The notes under the pieces: model-generated
Told to the model about the DNA's origin: nothing
What the model saw: the letters and a program-made list of their open reading frames with translations, nothing else
The model's database searches: none
Translations under genes and position numbers: made by a program
Source: Aplectana chamaeleonis
Taxonomy: Eukaryota > Nematoda > Chromadorea > Rhabditida > Cosmocercidae
Direction of reading: 5' to 3'
Length of the DNA: 64,000 nt
NCBI GenBank assembly: GCA_029168955.1
Contig: JAPDOI010001871.1
Span: forward strand, 1-64,000
Part shown: positions 45,590-57,107 of the stretch, one piece after another
How the letters are laid out: each line of letters begins with the position of its first letter
How positions within the stretch are numbered: the first letter of the stretch is position 1

Positions 45590-45785
45590 GTCTCGGCTTG
45601 CCGGCTAAACGCCGGCCTCTGCCGTTGGGTTCCGGCTTCGCCGGCATCTTGATTATAAGGCAAATGAATAAAGAAATTAGCTGAATTTCTGTGAGATGGC
45701 GTACAGAAGTTCTCACGTTTGCTGGCTATCGCCAGCCTCTGCCGCTGAGTCCGGTTCGTAGCCGGCCCGTGAGCTGGGTCTCGAC
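45590..45785. repeat. Two tandem hairpin pairs with paired base changes
   Basis: Unit 1: GCCGGC-TAAAC-GCCGGC (45,600-45,616), CTCTGCCG, then CCGGC-TTC-GCCGG (45,632-45,644). Unit 2, 121 bp on: GCTGGC-TATC-GCCAGC (45,721-45,736), CTCTGCCG, then CCGG-TTCGTAG-CCGG (45,751-45,765). The change C-G to T-A in the first stem is compensated on the other arm. Could be a structured RNA or DNA repeat; no promoter seen. Confidence 0.6.
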
Positions 45786-46227
45786 GACCCAACACTCAAG
45801 CCAAACAGAAATTGCAAAGCATTTCAAACCCTGCAAACCCTGCTATAACCTCGTTTCTTGCAGTTGCCACACCGACCCTTCCTTCTTTAGTTTTTTATGA
45901 GGCCCTGAAGTGGTAGTTCATTTTTATTCATTTCCGATATGATAAAGACAACCGCTGTTTGAGATTTAGTAAACGCATCCATGATTAACCGACACCCTGT
46001 TACCTTTACTTTCCAAATGGAGGATAGCCAAATGATGTTTGTGTTTCCTGGATGCATATTTTGATTAACTCAGATTTCCATCGTATACATATAAACCCGA
46101 TTTAGAAAGGTTAGTCACGCATATAAACAGCTGGCGCAGTTGAAATGAGTGGTTAAGGGGGAAGGGACGTGGAAGAAAGGGGTGGTATACACTCTCTTAT
46201 AGATGCACAAAGCAATTTTAAAGTTCT
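45786..46227. other. Intergenic, nothing recognised
   Basis: No exon or RNA gene seen before the satellite island. Confidence 0.4.
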
Positions 46228-46972
46228 GCGCTCTTCCACTTCGGTCCCGCACACTTTCTACGGCGTCATATCGGCGCACTCCCATTTCGAGTCCCGCCGA
46301 CTCTCTACGGCGTCTGGCGCACTTCCACTCTGAGTCCCACACACTTCTTCGGCGTCCGGCACACTCTCATATGGGTCCCGCACACTTCTACAGCTTGCGG
46401 CGAACTCTACCTGGGTCCAACACACTTTCTACGGCGTCCGCCGCACCTCATTTGGGTCCCGGCACACTTTCTACGGCGTCCTGCGCGCACCCACTCCTCT
46501 GAGTCCTGCAATTTTTTTTTACGGCGTCTGGCGCACCCTAACCTCGGGTCCAACAAACTTTCTACGGCGTGCGGCGCACTCTCCCTCGGGTCACCGCACA
46601 CTTTCTACGGCGTCCGGCGCACTCTCCTCGGTCACCGCACACTTCTACGGCATCCTCCGCACTCCGCACTTCTGAATCCCGCATACTTCTCCTACGACGT
46701 TCGGCGCACTCCTGTTGGGTCCCGTACACTTTCTGCAACGTCCGGCGCACTCGCATTTGGGTCCCACACCTTCTACGGCGTCCGGCGCACTCTAACTCTG
46801 GTCCCGCACACTTTCTGCGGCGTCCGGCGCACTCCCACTTCTGGGTCTCACAAGGAACTTACTACGGCGTCCGGCGCACTCTTTTCACCACTGAGTCCCG
46901 CACACTTTCTACGGCTTGCGAACCCCCACTTAGGACCCCTACACTTTCTACAGCGTTCTTGCGCGCTCTTGG
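46228..46972. repeat. Diverged island of the 42-bp satellite (about 17 units)
   Basis: Same orientation as the main array: repeated GGTCCCGCACACTTTCTACG and GGCGTCCGGCGCACTC with many changes and length differences. Units are too diverged to come from recent exchange with the main array. Confidence 0.95.
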
Positions 46973-47124
46973 AGCCCGTACCCGTAAGGTCGCCCACGCT
47001 TTGAAAGTCAGTCTGATAAACGGTCAAACAAACTTCAATAGAGAAACTTGCACACATACATACATACCATTCATTGGATCCGAGCTCACTCCATTTTCTT
47101 CGGATATCCATCCCTAATGAACCA

Positions 47125-47300
47125 CGAAATTTCCATGATTCAAAAATCCGATTCCACCGAAAAACGTCAAAATCCGAATGAGCCAAAATCCGAATCACCG
47201 AAAAAGTAAATGTTAAATCCGAATGATCCAAAATCCGATTCACCGGCAAAAACGTTAAAATCCGTTTGATTCAAAATCTGAATCACCGAAATGTGCCATG
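47125..47300. repeat. 42-45-bp minisatellite, about 3.5-4 units
   Basis: Unit AAAATCCGATTCACCGAAAA followed by ACGTCAAAATCCGAATGATCC, 42-45 bp. Diverged copies recur at 48,655-48,750. Confidence 0.75.
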
Positions 47301-48083
47301 AGTCGGATAATTATTCGGATACCGAATATTCGAAAAATTCGCGAAATCGAATCGGAAAACGAAGTCGGATATTGGTAGAGTCGGCGTGCCCTGTTACTCA
47401 AACAAGCGTACAGGCTATGAAACTGTTGGCGAAATTCACTTTAGGTTTCCTACAGCGTGCTGGTTAGCGTATAGCGGAGGTTAGAGACACAGTGAGAGAG
47501 CGCCAGGCATAGACGTTTTATAGAGGCTATCTGGCTGTCACGACTCGACATTCCATTCTACAGTAACCATACAGGTGCGCGTAGTTACACTCGCAGACAT
47601 CCAATTGGCGCGCATCGTGAAATTCACGCTGCGTTTTCTGCCGCCATCAGCAATGCAGATTTTGCGCATACATGTAATTGGCATTGATCCTCTTCGATTG
47701 AGTTGTGTTCTGTGCGAGTATAGGGCCTTTTCAGAGTGGCGCGCGTCGCTACGAGAATTCGTGGCGTCGCTCTCCAAGGTGAGAGAAAGTGGGCGTGACA
47801 ATGACTTGTCGCCGAATCATATTTCAATCTCCTGCCGTCTCTTACCTCTTCGCCGCCATTTGTTCGATTGAAAAACAGTGAAATAGGGAAATAAATATGT
47901 TTATAGAGAGTTGACATGATAGGTACTAACAAAGGATCATTAGCAAATAGAAAGAAACTACGGCGGCAGCGACAGCGTTTCAAAATGGTCGAAATTATTT
48001 TCATCGCGCGTTGCTGGGCCGAAGCCTGTCGCTGTCGCGGGCCGTGAAGCTTGCAGCACACTGCACCACAACACGACAGGTTT
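47301..48083. other. Intergenic, nothing recognised
   Basis: Open frames on both strands near 47,575-47,870 have no recognisable motifs or splice signals. Confidence 0.35.
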
Positions 48084-48212
48084 AGGGCCTAGATGCATAC
48101 TTTCCGCGACCGCGACTATGCATATTATCAATATCGATTTTCGGTCGATTTAAATGACAAAGAGCGTTATGTCGCGTCTGTTTAAGTGACGGAAGTATGC
48201 ACTAGGTAACCT
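48084..48212. mobile_element. Family G small MITE, copy 2
   Basis: Left AGGGCCTAGATGCATACTTT, right (reversed) AGGTTACCTAGTGCATACTT. The inner ATATCGATTTTCGGTCGAT is the complement of the 32,753-32,876 core. Confidence 0.65.
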
Positions 48213-48654
48213 CAAGGGTGGAGCTCCGCGACTGACGGTCGCTGTCGCTGTGCAGAGCGACGCGACAGTGTGTCGCAAAAGTATACCAAACCTCTTATGG
48301 CTCATTGAGGGTATAATTGGCTCCCAAAAAACCTATTTATTGATCGAACGGGCAATCCTGTTTTAAATGGAAGTTAGACAGGAACGGGTATTTACGAAAT
48401 TGATGTGGGGATGTCTGATACTCATGGTACTCATTTTTACTAACGCTTTTAACATTGCGCTCACTTTGAAGAGATTGTGAAAAGGCGATCACATCTGTTT
48501 GGTTTGCAAATATTCCGAGATAAAGATGATTATCAATGAAATCTCTCATCATAGTAAGGTAGAGAAATCTCTTTATTACGAGGGATTTCGCCAGACTATC
48601 GATTTTCCATAGACTTTGAATTACACCATCTTGTATCGGACCGGATGATCCGAC

Positions 48655-48905
48655 TCTCTGGATCATTCGGATTCCGACTCACCTGAAAAAGGCTAGTTCA
48701 AATCCGAGTGATTCAAATTCGAATAACCGAGAAATTGTGATTTTCGGATTGATCCGAGATCCGACTATCCGTTTAGCGCTTCCTATCCGAATGAGCTCGG
48801 ATTATCCTGATGTTGCTATTTTGAATCTGTTTCGTTTGAGAAGGATATTCGGGACCTTTGATTTTTGAGTCATCCGAAATCTGAGTATCCGAATTTTTGA
48901 TTCGG
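48655..48905. repeat. Diverged CCGA-rich minisatellite remnant
   Basis: Repeated TTCGGATTCCGACTCACC, AATCCGAGTGATTC, TTCGAATAACCGAG and TGATCCGAGATCCGACTATC words related to the 47.1-kb array. The period is no longer regular. Confidence 0.55.
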
Positions 48906-48910
48906 ATCCA

Positions 48911-49153
48911 ATATATACATACATATTACGCCATACATTACATACACATACCATACATACATACATACATACATACCCTTTACCTGCCCATACATACACA
49001 CACTTACATACATACATACATACATATGTACATGCATACATACATGCTATTACATTATTACGTACATACATACATACATATTGTTATTGCCATACATACA
49101 TACATATACATACATACATACATACATACATACATACATACATACATACATAC
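48911..49153. repeat. (TACA)n microsatellite
   Basis: Imperfect ATAC/TACA tetranucleotide tracts, purest at 49,097-49,153, with interruptions such as CATACACATACC. Confidence 0.95.
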
Positions 49154-52100
49154 GCACTTATGCCTTTACACACACGCACACAATAAATTTACCACAAAAT
49201 ATGTGTATAGTAGGATATCGGTCTTCCTCAATCTATTTTCACTGACGAACGCCATGGCGATCACTGGCGGTTGGGGCGGGGGAATCGTCATCACTACTTT
49301 GTCGTAAGAAGTGGTCATTGCGCAGTCGATGCCAGATCAAGCAGTAGCTGATATAGTGGGAGTGGTCTTTGCACCATCCACATCGACATCCCTGTTCAGA
49401 TCTAAAATGCCAAGTGCGAAGATTGCCCAACCTTGTGGAAGACTATGGTTACTCTGTAGCATCGCAGCCGTTTCAAGTTCCGCTATCTGCCAAGTACAGA
49501 TAGTGCTTCATGTCGGAGTCCTGGGTATGGAACAGCGTAGTAATTCATATAGAGAAATATAGCTTGGGTAGGCCCTGAGGGTTTCCCATGCCTATGCGCC
49601 GCATCGATGGGCCGCTGAGAATTGCCAAATGCCAAGGGGTTGTCGCTTAGGTCATTGGTACATGTCCCGGTGTCGCTTGACAGAACTGTGAATCTCATCG
49701 GTCAACGCTAACAGTGCGATGGGTTATTTCCATCTACGGTAAGAAATCAGAGGCGAAACAGGAAATTTTAGGGGTTGTCGAAGGTTCCTTTCTATCAATT
49801 GAATCCACTTCCACAGTTTTTTATTGAATTTTGCGAAAAAATTAATACAATAGATGTTTCCAGAAAATCGATAAAGTCTCCACGGCAGTGAGCTCAATTG
49901 ATAGAGGACCTCAAACACTCATAACTGTCAAAGTTTGATTACGCTGATTTTCTTCGATAAAGTGAGATACCATCACACTGGACAGCAACGCTGACCGATG
50001 AGATTCAGAAGTTTGGGTTCTGTCGCTGCAGTGAGCGAAGCTTTGGCCAAATAACACTCAACGTGTCGACATCTGCACCCTCGTCATAGTGCAGAGGCTT
50101 TCGCGGAAACCGTTTGCATGCACTCTGTCATCGTATCGATGGGTCGCATAGATGTGTTGTACTTATTCATATGCGTTTCCTGTGCGCTTACCCAATATTT
50201 TGGTCATCGCAGCAGCTGTTGATGTGTCAATCGTCTTTGACTGACCGTAGCCGAAGTTCAACAATGGCCTGATTCATGAATATGACACTTGTGTAGGCGA
50301 TGTCTATCTTGAGACATTATGAAATGAAATTTGTGTGTGCACTGAAGTTTGCTACGCATAATGTCAATCCAATAACTTACCTTACCTCAGATTCTCCTCC
50401 GACGTATGAATATCTCCCAGCTACATATTCTGATCACGAACATTTCAGTGTTCAGTGTGAAGCCGCTTTTGCAGATTTTTAAAGGTAAATTAGTGTCGTG
50501 TGGCCATTGTACTTTGTCACAACTCGGCTCAGTGGTACTCCATTCGAGCTCGGAAGGGACACATTTGAATCAGCATCAGAGCCTTTATTCTGAGGACACA
50601 TGACTTACGGCCAATTAAGGCATATAGTGCTTCAATAAATCAATCTAGTGGCGAAGAAGAAAAGCCAAGTATTCTTTGCGGAGACGCTGTTTTAGACGCT
50701 TTCCTTGTCGCACAGATCGCCGGCAACCGCCACAACTCGATTCAACATTAACGGCGAGAATTTTTGAGGAAACATTTGGATTCCTTCCAAGAAGAGAAGA
50801 ATGTGGAATATTTAGCGTGACTGCCTACCTACAGTTTATCCTTCTTATCGAAATAAAACCCCTAGAGCAACGCACCAGGCGCTTCTCAAAACAGTATCAA
50901 CGGTATTGATTTCCCAATGCGACGATTACCATTCTACTGCAATAACAGCACAGCACCATCAGAATCTATTTGTTCGCAGAATCAACAACTCAGATTTGAT
51001 TCACGTGCTCTATTGGTATACTCTCCATATTGGGATTATTAGTGCCCCTAGTCTCTGAATTTTCCCATGTGGTGTGAATTGAAAACGTTCATTCTCTTCC
51101 GAAGTCGCTTCTTCAGAGACAAGTTGAGTGTAATACCACTTCTACCACTGCTAGCAAATATAGCAAAATTTCAGATTCAAAATTTTTCTTTATGAACTTT
51201 TCGATCAGGTTAACCGATAAACTGCAAGCTACGCTAATGTGCTATATACGAATCCCACGCAGTTTCTATTTTCTCGTTTATCCTGCAAGTAATTTGTGTT
51301 TTTTTACTATATGATGTTACAAACATTTTTCTGTTTTGCATTTCTAACATGCGATAATAAGCACGTTAGGAGGGGCATCGAAGGGGTCTCCGAGCATTGG
51401 ACAACCTCCGGCACGCGGGGTGTTCGAGTCAGTAATGATGAGCGCAGAGGACGAAAAGAAAGGCGCTGCCAGCCGGCCTGGCACTCTCCTCGGTTGGCCA
51501 AAGTGCAAACTGGCTATCTCGTCGTCTCCGCGGAGAGGGATAATTAACAGCTTTTCGCTGTACAATACAGAGAATCTGAAGAAATCCTGGTTTGGGAGTG
51601 GGGCACTTTTTCAGCATTCCCAGAAACAAGTGAAGGAGACAGCTATCAGAACCCAAAGGACCTTCATGGAGTCTCTAGAAAAGCAATGACTGATAACGGG
51701 TTTCTCTCAGATATCTGATATTGAAAAAAAAAAAAAAAAAATATTATATTCATGCATGGATCTTGAGTGGCCCTCAGCGAAAGTTTGCACCCAGGGATGA
51801 ATCTCTCAAGATAATCGACTTTCGTAAAGCTTAAGCCACCGAAAGGCGTTTCTTCAGGCTGTGCATTTTCAATGCGGTAGTACAGGAGAATCGGTTAAAT
51901 TGTTGGTTATTTATCTGATTATCAAATGAATCCCTCTCATTTCCTCTGCAGTCGTATGTATAGGAATCGTAGAGTGCGAAGCGGTTCTTTTTCAAAAATT
52001 TGGCAATTATGCAAAGTGGAGAAAACATTGTCTCAAAATCACACCGTTTCTTTTGACAGTGCAGATAAAGCAAAACTGCGAATAATAGGAAAATGGAGGT

Positions 52101-53754
52101 TAGAATTTATTCAGATCAAATCGCTTAAAAGCACGTTGTAAGCGGTGGTTTTCGGGATGGGTGAGGTAGAGAAAGTGGTTAGCAAGTTGGTCACTTACTG
52201 TTCATCAAATCAAACGATACCAGTTGGCTAATCGTGAAGAGATTCCTCGTGGAAATTACTACATAATACCTAGAAGTACAATTCTAGTTAGTGGGTTTCT
52301 CCAAACAAAAGTGGTTTGGCTCTGGCAGAACGCTACAACAAAACGGAACATCAGGAAAGTGGAGTGGGCGAATCTACAAAGAATTTAACATATTTCTTGA
52401 GAACCGATTTCCGTAGATAAAATTTTAATTCTGTAACCAACCGTTGAAGTATTTCATATGGAACAGCCCTAGGCTTTTCGAAGATGGACTTCTACTTGGT
52501 GGAAAAGGTTCATGTGCTAGTAATTGTACTTGCTACTGCACTTTCCCTGGTTCACTTTTCTGAACACCAAAATTAAATCGTTTGTGTGAATTTACAAACA
52601 TCGTACTCTCTTTAGTACTGGAATAGAACCGAAGAAAGAGAAGCCATTTTCAAAACCACAAAGTTCTTCGATGAAGATTGATAAAACGGGCTTTTTTTGC
52701 GAGTTAAAGGCTTCAACCACGGGATTCGGTTCTCGAGAATCACTTTCCTATTCATCACTTTTTCGTTAGAACGTCTCTGCCAGCACCAAATCTCATTTTC
52801 TTTGTAGATCCCCATTCTAATAGAACTTTTTTTGCCTTTTTTATCCCATGTGTAATCAGTAGCATCAGCGAAAAACTCAGTAATTAAGTAAATTTGTTGA
52901 AGAATTTGGGTATTGCTATAATAAACGAGCGTTAAAATTGTTACCGATCAATCGGAAATAAAAATATTGATAGAACTCCAAAAAATTGTTCTAAAGGAAA
53001 TGTTCTGCAGGTGCAATAGAGATTAAAGCCTCACCATTCACATAGACGAAGCGGTCGTGGCTGTTTGCCATAACATTCATCGAAATCTCAATCATTCGAG
53101 AGATGTCAGTCGATGGCACGATAGTAGTGTATTTTTCTTTGTGTCTCCGGCGCAAGAGGTGGGGTGGAGAGCGCAGCAAGCGCGAGGGAAAGTGGGTGCG
53201 GCATGCCTGGCTGTCAATGGTACCGCAACCCATCGAAGGCGATCTTGACCACTTGACTATTTTTAGCCTTCGGCTCCTTAGCTGGGCCCGGTCTAGCCTA
53301 AAGGCAGAGTTTCGTGAGACGAGCATACACCATTTCGAAAAAGTGGGAGGTCTGATTTCTCCGAAAACCACCAGTCATATTTCACTATTTGTTCCCCACG
53401 TTCCTGTAACTAGAGAATTGTTTGCGATTCAGCGCGTTTTGTGCGATGTAGCGCAAATTGAGAAGCCATTCTCAACCACTTTTACCTGTGATCACCCTGC
53501 TCGCGTATTCTAACGCTATGCTCACTTCATGTCACCCGGCCCAGACTCTTGAAGCCCAACCGACTTTCATCGTTGCCTTGGACCATCTTCATTACGGCGT
53601 CCTTCGCATTACAACTAAACGCGCTCTAATCGACGGCATGAAGTGCCATGTACCCACCGAGGATAATGGCAGCAAATTTATCTTTGATGAATTTTTGCCG
53701 ATGCTACTTTGTATGCGGGATTTTTGAAGGGCAGTTCCGCTACTTTAACCCATT
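49154..53754. other. Long gene-poor stretch
   Basis: No exon could be identified with confidence. Present: a poly(A) run of about 18 at 51,724-51,741; a minus-strand coding-like segment at about 53,030-53,110 (SRMIEISMNVMANSHDRFVY) ending at a possible donor GTGAGG, unrecognised. Confidence 0.35.
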
Positions 53755-53758
53755 CACG

Positions 53759-54638
53759 ACCACGTGTCCCACCGGTGGGACACGCGTGTACTACCATTTC
53801 GGACCATGTGTCCCGCCGGTGAACACGCTTTTCGAAAATCGATTTCTCCGTAAGCAATTACGATACCGCCGCTATCCAAGGAAAAAATGGTCGAAATGGG
53901 CAACGTGGGCAACTAAAGCCTCGGCCACACCTCGCCTCAAAGTGCTCGGTTTTAAATTTCGAAAAGGCCGAAATGTACAGCATGTCGTGATCTACATAGA
54001 TCTACATAGATCACGACATGCTGTACATTTCGGCGTTTGCGAAATTGAAAACGGAGCACTTTGAGGCGAGTTGTGGCCGAAAGACGCTTTAGTTGCCCAC
54101 GTTACCCATTTCGCCCATTTTTTTCCTTGGATAACGGCGGTATTGTATTTTCGAACCTACATATTATCAATGTATTGACATATCAAAGACTTGAATAAAA
54201 ACGTCGTGGTCCATCAGTAGGGTAAGTGCAAAAAATATTTGGACTTTTCTAAAATTAGGTCGGCTGAAGTGCATGAGAAAACGGCTATAAAGTAACTTTA
54301 CAAGCACCTTACGTTTTCGTTTCCCTTCTATTGTTAGCTCTTAGGTTGCTTAGTAGAAAACTATCGTTTGGAATTTGTTTACTTTTTTGGAAGCGCCGCA
54401 GCTCAGTTGACCCTATTTTGGTTTTGAGTAATTGTTGCTCAATAACCAAGGCTCAAGCTCTTACATTGTTTAATCATCGTTCTTAACTACAACATAGACA
54501 CAAAAAAGAAAAAGGAAGTACCCGTGGGACGCTATCCAAGCCAGCGTGTCCCACCGGTGAGACACGCTATACGGTGACGCAATATTGCACGCGGTCTGAA
54601 CGTTCAGTCACCCAAAATCAGGCGTGGTCGTGAATGGG
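53759..54638. mobile_element. piggyBac-like non-autonomous element
   Basis: Left flank TTAA (53,755-53,758) then CCCATTCACGACCACG; the right end is CGTGGTCGTGAATGGG followed by TAAC. CCC/GGG termini next to TTAA are the mark of piggyBac elements. Both ends carry inner palindromes: GTGTCCCACCGGTGGGACAC near 53,763 and GTGTCCCACCGGTGAGACAC near 54,547. No transposase. It encloses a separate foldback at 53,861-54,145. Confidence 0.7.
53861..54145. mobile_element. Near-perfect hairpin element, family H copy 2
   Basis: 285 bp flanked by TA. Left CGATACCGCCGCTATCCAAG, right (reversed) CAATACCGCCGTTATCCAAG. Arms run right to the centre (GATCTACATAGATCTACATA), leaving practically no loop, so almost the whole element is self-complementary. 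Confidence 0.9.
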
Positions 54639-55122
54639 TAACCGACTTGAAAAGACACACAAGAACACGGTAAATAAAGTACTGTTTTCTGCGGGTGCCA
54701 TACCTTCAAGTTACTTAGGTACAGACGCGGTGAATTGCGGTGAAGCCTTCAAGGAATGCATCCAAGGTTTACCTAGTTAGGTGGATCCAAAGCTAAAAAA
54801 ACAGAAGTTTTGAGAGCTTAAAAATCTTAATAACATCTTCATCTTAATAACTCTTTTGAGCAAAGTTTGGGACAATCTCTTTCCGACCAAAGAAGCTCGA
54901 AAAGTCGAAAAGTGCCATTTTCGGAGGTGGTAGTAAAATTACTAAGAACACTCAAAATGCTTGACCACTGTGAATGTAAATAGTTTACAATATTAAGAAC
55001 CCATTGGTATTTGAGGAGGACTTCACGCAGTAGAACTTCAGAAAATATTAAAAGTTTTATTGCGTGGGTGCGCAGTGTGGATACGCGGTCTCCTAGGTGT
55101 TAAGAATCGATAATGGCTGGTA
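54639..55122. other. Intergenic, nothing recognised
   Basis: No coding or structural feature seen. Confidence 0.4.
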
Positions 55123-55401
55123 CTGTGCTTATCTGGGCCAAATTCCGGTCCGCAATTGCGTCTCGACACGCTTTGCGGCCGCACGCTCCCGAGTCAGAAG
55201 AGCTTCTAGCGCCGCAGCCGCCGATCTGCTGACTCTAGGTGGGTTTTTGAAACTGGAAACTAAGAAAAATTAGAGAAAATTGTATAAAAAAGCCTCATCG
55301 AGTCGCCTTTGGCGCTGGAAACCCGATTGACTCGAGCGCGTGCGGCCGCAAAGCGTGTCGAAACGCAATTGCGGACCGGAATTTGGTCCAGATAAGCACA
55401 G
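55123..55401. mobile_element. 279-bp MITE flanked by TA
   Basis: CTGTGCTTATCTGGGCCAAA at the left, and at the right (reversed) CTGTGCTTATCTGGACCAAA. Arms of about 80 bp include TTCCGGTCCGCAATTGCG and GACACGCTTTGCGGCCGCAC. TA on both sides indicates a Tc1/mariner-type element. Confidence 0.9.
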
Positions 55402-56837
55402 TAACTTGCTTCTGTTATTGATTTTTTCTGTTTTTCTTTTCATTTCTTCGTGCTATTTTCCCATGTATCTAGAGCAAATAATTTAGGTGTAGTGATATTG
55501 TGCGTTTTGTGAGGACAACTTACCCTTTTTACGTTTTCGGTGTTTTTTTTTCTTCAAACTGGATCAAGAAAATAAAAAAGCCGTTGAAGAGGGAGCTCTG
55601 CGTCTCTGCTGACGTAACACCATAAAATACATAATATACAGTCCACGGCAACGGAAAAAGGCGGTCGTCCATTTTTTATTTACGTGAAATTGTGGATGCC
55701 GCGCCGAAATCTACGACAGATTTGTATTTTTTCCTCAGTTTTGATGAAAAACACCGGACATGTTGAGAAACGGTAAGTGCCTCCCCCCCCCCCTGCACAC
55801 ATTAACACATTATCAACACATTTAAATTCTTTATCATAGATAGCACAGTGTGAGAATAGGAATCGGCAGCCAAGGAACAAGCAATTTCTAACGCTAGCTC
55901 CTGTTCCGATTGCCTCTGAATGCTGATACAAAATGGAACGCTCCGCAGACAACTGCTTTCTTTTTCTTTGTCCACAAATGTTATCCTACAGACAAACCAT
56001 CCATGCCGTTGCACTTTTTCCCTTCTCCATATACCGATATATCAGAGACCATTCATGTTGTTTACTCTTATCTCATTCTAGCCTTTGATCTTCCAGGAAT
56101 CCAACTTCCATATCGCTGACTCTCCAGTCCATCCCCGCTCCTCGAATTCAATCCAGTTCGGGGGATTATCCTCGAGCGAGGAGTGCGATGGATTTGCCAG
56201 AGAAAGAGAGAGATAGAGTGGAAAGAGAGGAGACTCGGGGAAGCTAAAGGGGGACCATTGTCGAAACGGAGTTCAACTATAAATAGACAGTATAAGTAGT
56301 AAATCTTCACTGTCTTCAGGTTCAGAGATAATTTTGAGGTTAGCGTTACGGCATAGACTGATTGGGGATGCTCAGGTTCAAATTTCTTCCATGCTGAAGA
56401 ATTTAAACATCTCGGGAGGGCGAAATACGTCACAACTGAGTCAATAAGTGCTTTTTTTTCAGAACTTGAGAATATTTTTAAAAATCAGAACGATGAGGCG
56501 AAGCGAATGATGTTTTCGGGTTCCGAAATTGTTCTCTTCTGAAGGTTTTGGCTCCCTATAGAAAAAATGGGTCATAATTAACTGCTGAAGACTGTTTTTC
56601 TCAATTTCCAGCATATTGCCTGAATCTAGTCTTTGAGAGAAATTGAACTCCACTCCGGATGGAAACAGCGTTTTCGACACGATTTCGCGTTGCCGACTCC
56701 CAATGGAACAGGCGTTGTGACCGCTGCCAGTCCGCCGGCGTTTTCATCTCTGTGATGACCTGGTTGAAGAACTCTGTCGGCTAACCCGGGCACCTATGCA
56801 TACATATTCATTTTTATTCATTTCTAGTTGCCCTCAT
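55402..56837. other. Intergenic, no firm gene
   Basis: Minus-strand open frames of up to 120 codons are low-complexity or lack motifs. A C-run of about 11 lies near 55,787. Confidence 0.35.
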
Positions 56838-57107
56838 TCAACAATCTTTACAGCTGAAACAAATGATACGAGTCTTAAGTTTTTCTTCTCCGACATTCAG
56901 GTCGGAAGCCTTCATGTTAGTTTTTACCAAACGGCTAGTCCCCAGAATAAACCAAAATAACGCTGAAATGGTGAACATCGTGGAAGATTCTCGCAAACCT
57001 GCTGCCCACGTGATGTAAATATTCGTCTCTTGTTTGAATTCTTTGTCAGTGCCATCGAACGGTCCCTGTGCCCATCCCACAAAATCTAATCGGCCACTGC
57101 GGCACAA
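56838..57107 (-). CDS. Unrecognised exon with one membrane segment, C-terminal
   Basis: The minus frame reads RLDFVGWAQGPFDGTDKEF, then NIYITWAAGLRESS, a hydrophobic STMFTISALFWFILGTSRLV, and a Lys-rich tail ending CFSCKDC and a stop. Composition and the single transmembrane helix look like real protein. A possible acceptor is GTGCCGCAG at about 57,098. I do not recognise the family, and no neighbouring exon was identified. Confidence 0.25.
   Translation of the reverse strand: MCRSGRLDFVGWAQGPFDGTDKEFKQETNIYITWAAGLRESSTMFTISALFWFILGTSRLVKTNMKASDLNVGEEKLKTRIICFSCKDC

Noticed and set aside
48802..49307. Tyr/His/Thr-rich open frames at 49 kb
   Set aside because: Translation of (TACA)n.
49239..49562. 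Minus-strand frame with GWAIFALGILDLNRDVDVDG
   Set aside because: Protein-like stretch but interrupted by TGA and without splice sites; not supportable.
51420..51689. tRNA-derived SINE around GTGTTCGAGTCAG
   Set aside because: A B-box-like string is present but no A box at the right distance and no tRNA fold.
52991..53371. Minus-strand frame of 126 codons as a gene
   Set aside because: Only the last part looks protein-like; no acceptor or recognised family, and the rest is Arg/Ser-rich shadow coding.
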